Made by a program: the position numbers and the translations under genes. The notes beneath the pieces were generated by a model. The model saw only the letters and a list, made by a program, of their open reading frames with translations. It searched no databases and had not been told where the DNA came from. Shown here piece by piece: positions 61,924-64,000 of a stretch of 64,000 nt of DNA. The stretch is taken from NCBI RefSeq assembly GCF_901933205.1, contig NC_044573.1, positions 34,258,993 through 34,322,992 of the forward strand, written 5' to 3'. Each line of letters starts with the position of its first letter. The stretch's first letter is position 1. This stretch comes from Camarhynchus parvulus (Eukaryota; Chordata; Aves; Passeriformes; Thraupidae).

Positions 61924-64000
61924 ATCTTTTAGGGTGTGTTTCATCTGACCAGTTTTTGACTTCTACATGAGGATGGAATAAATTTCCCTCCTGGAGCTCC
62001 TCTATTTTTCCATTGATTATAAAGTGATCACAGCATGACTCAGATGACTTTATTAACATCTAAATTTAGGTAAGAGAAACTGGAACCTCTGGCTCACAAA
62101 GGTATTTGGTTTTGGTTTTTTGACTCCCTACAGAGTAGCGCCATGGTGCAAGGGCGAATCAGGACATGAAAATTCTTAGTCTCTATGGTTGCATCTGTGA
62201 TGAGGAAGACTTCAGAATATCCTGGAGAAGGAAAAGAGTCGACAGCTCCTTTCTGAGAAACCCTGAGTGCCTTAGTGTGCATCTTCAGGGTTACACAGGT
62301 CTCTGGAGATGAACAGAGGAGTGTTTATTTACATGAATTCAAATGTATTAAATGCAAGCTCTGAGTTGCCCTGCACTAGGTCAGAAAACACAGCAACCTC
62401 AGTTTACACAGAAGGCACCTTTTATTGTCTCATGCAAGCCCCACACACATGCTCCTCAGCCAGCATCTGTCACAGTGTTTGGGGAAATCTCAAGCAATTG
62501 CAGAGTTGTGCCCTAACCCTGTGCCAGGGGGTGTCCAGCTTGTCCCTACATGTGGGCATTTCTGTGTTTTCAGTGCTGCCCAATGGTGCTGTCTGGCAGA
62601 TTGGACTGATGGGCAGCAGGCAGGATGAGCGTGGCCAGCACAGGGCAAAGAAGGGTACACAGCAATCGCTCAGGGGCATGACCGTTTCATGAACCTGATC
62701 CAAAGACTGTGAGTGTATAAAAGTCACTCTGGTGTAAACTTGCAAAGTGTCTGTTCTGTATAAACAGCTTTCACCGCCCCTGCGTTTTCTACTTCCAACA
62801 TTTCAGATGCAATTCTAAGTTGTCATCAGTGTATCAAATATAATTCAAAGTCTGGGCACTGAAAGAGGCAGGTAAAAGCCTATTCCTTTTATTCTAACTC
62901 TGCTTCTGCTTAAAGTAACCGAAAAACCATATTAAATTATTTGAGAACAGAGTTAATAATCTTCTGCTTTGTTCTGTGAATTGCCAGGAGACACTAAATA
63001 CAAACTAAACACTGTAACGTGAGGGACACTTTCTCTTCCTTAATATTTTAAGAGTTAATTTGGTTTATACTAATTATTTGATTTATTATATTTATTATTG
63101 AAATTTACATGTTATGAGAGAAGCATTCTAAGCCAGAAGTTTTGCCTGAGTGAAAAGCACAAGTCTGTAGCTTCTGTAAATGAAAAGTTGGCTTGTTTTT
63201 TCACAGACATATGTAACATTCTGAATGCAACAAAAACAGTTTTAGAAAAAGGAAATAACATGAAAAGGAAAAGAAAGAGATTGAATTTCCAGTGATGTAC
63301 TTTCAGGCATTTGCATTAATACTTAATGCTTCCAGCTCTGCTCTCTCAAGAATCCATAAACAAGATAACTGGCTCCTTTATGAAAGAATAGCATGGGTCT
63401 AAAAGATTATATAATGAGATGCAGCTTCTTTTGCAAAAATTACTGAAAACATAACTGCTAACATAGTACCTGCCCTTAAGAAATGCACATATTTAAATGC
63501 ATTAATTATAATATGTTGACAGTATTATCTAAGAAATTGATTTATTTTTATTCCTTCTGAAGATGCTAATCAGGTCCTGTGGCAAATTTGTTTGAGTGTA
63601 CAATTCCCAAGCTTTTATGCTTTAATTTAAAATAAATTCTGAGGCGCAAATTTCATTCTGTTTTTTTCCTTTTTTCTTGTTACTCTATTTCCTCCTGTGC
63701 TCCCCAGTCCATTCTGGAGATGAACTTCCCATTCTTTTAAGTCCTGTTCAGAGATTTTAGACACAAAATCATCTCTAAGGAAACACAATGACAAACCTTA
63801 GATTAATTACTTTTATGATGGTAACATTCTCAATTAATTACCCAAGTACACTGGTGAACAGGTTTGAATTTTAACACTGATGAAATGAATGTATTTTCTT
63901 TTTATACTTGAGAAAGCCATCTCTTGACCTAAAGCTTTATACAGCTCTGCACAGCATTGAGAGGTCAGCTCTGAATCCCAAGGACAGGTTTGTGTGAACA
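61924..64000. other. No gene or repeat recognised
   Basis: AT-rich at both ends with a more balanced part at 62400-62700, where frames of 127 and 91 codons overlap on opposite strands. Neither peptide is recognised. No interspersed element hallmark is seen. Confidence 0.45.

Noticed and set aside
1..64000. CRISPR arrays, bacterial operons, phage or plasmid functions
   Set aside because: There are no regularly spaced direct repeats and no dense long open frames, and the repeats are those of a vertebrate (bird) genome.

Overview
The window reads as non-coding DNA from a bird nuclear chromosome. The evidence is the set of retrotransposon remnants. At least two have the 3' end of the avian CR1 LINE (tails resembling GGATATNCTAT...ATGATTCTA), one degraded CR1 keeps traces of endonuclease and reverse transcriptase coding sequence, one LTR matches a common bird ERVL-type LTR, and one solo LTR is still flanked by a clean target-site duplication. 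The base composition is AT-rich with scattered mononucleotide and microsatellite tracts. I found no bacterial-style gene organisation, no rRNA or tRNA, no CRISPR array and no exon that I can assign to a known protein family. Almost all open frames are under 130 codons with no recognisable domain, as expected by chance over 64 kb. The likely setting is an intergenic region or a very long intron.

Layout. 1-9.8 kb: unique-looking DNA with a (TCC)n tract (1993-2056), an AT microsatellite cluster holding a 30-bp perfect palindrome (4793-4822), and an A28 tract (7215-7242). 9.8-10.65 kb: a CR1 3' end whose tail motif appears twice, followed by the 3' end of an older CR1. 14.2-14.8 kb: a minus-strand ERVL-type LTR. 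18.6-20.45 kb: a heavily decayed plus-strand CR1 with recognisable endonuclease, reverse transcriptase and post-RT stretches. 20.5-33 kb: no identifiable elements. 33.08-33.49 kb: a locally GC-rich patch. 33.70-34.00 kb: a 299-bp plus-strand solo LTR. 36.09-36.13 kb: a perfect 14-bp-arm hairpin. 38.66-38.9 kb: a second GC-rich patch. 48.48-48.96 kb: a possible antisense CR1 trace. 53.47-53.73 kb: another CR1 3' end. The rest, to 64 kb, is unique-looking with small simple repeats.

No gene network can be described, because no gene was identified. The functional content I can support is retrotransposon history: old CR1 copies (18.6 and 10.45 kb), younger CR1 copies (9.8 and 53.5 kb), and two LTRs, of which the one at 33.7 kb looks youngest because its duplication and termini are intact. 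I did not find a convincing new biological system. The most checkable oddities are the intact solo LTR beside a GC-rich patch, the doubled CR1 tail, the two perfect inverted repeats, and a 158-codon open frame at 61.4-61.9 kb. All family assignments rest on remembered consensus patterns; no database search was possible.
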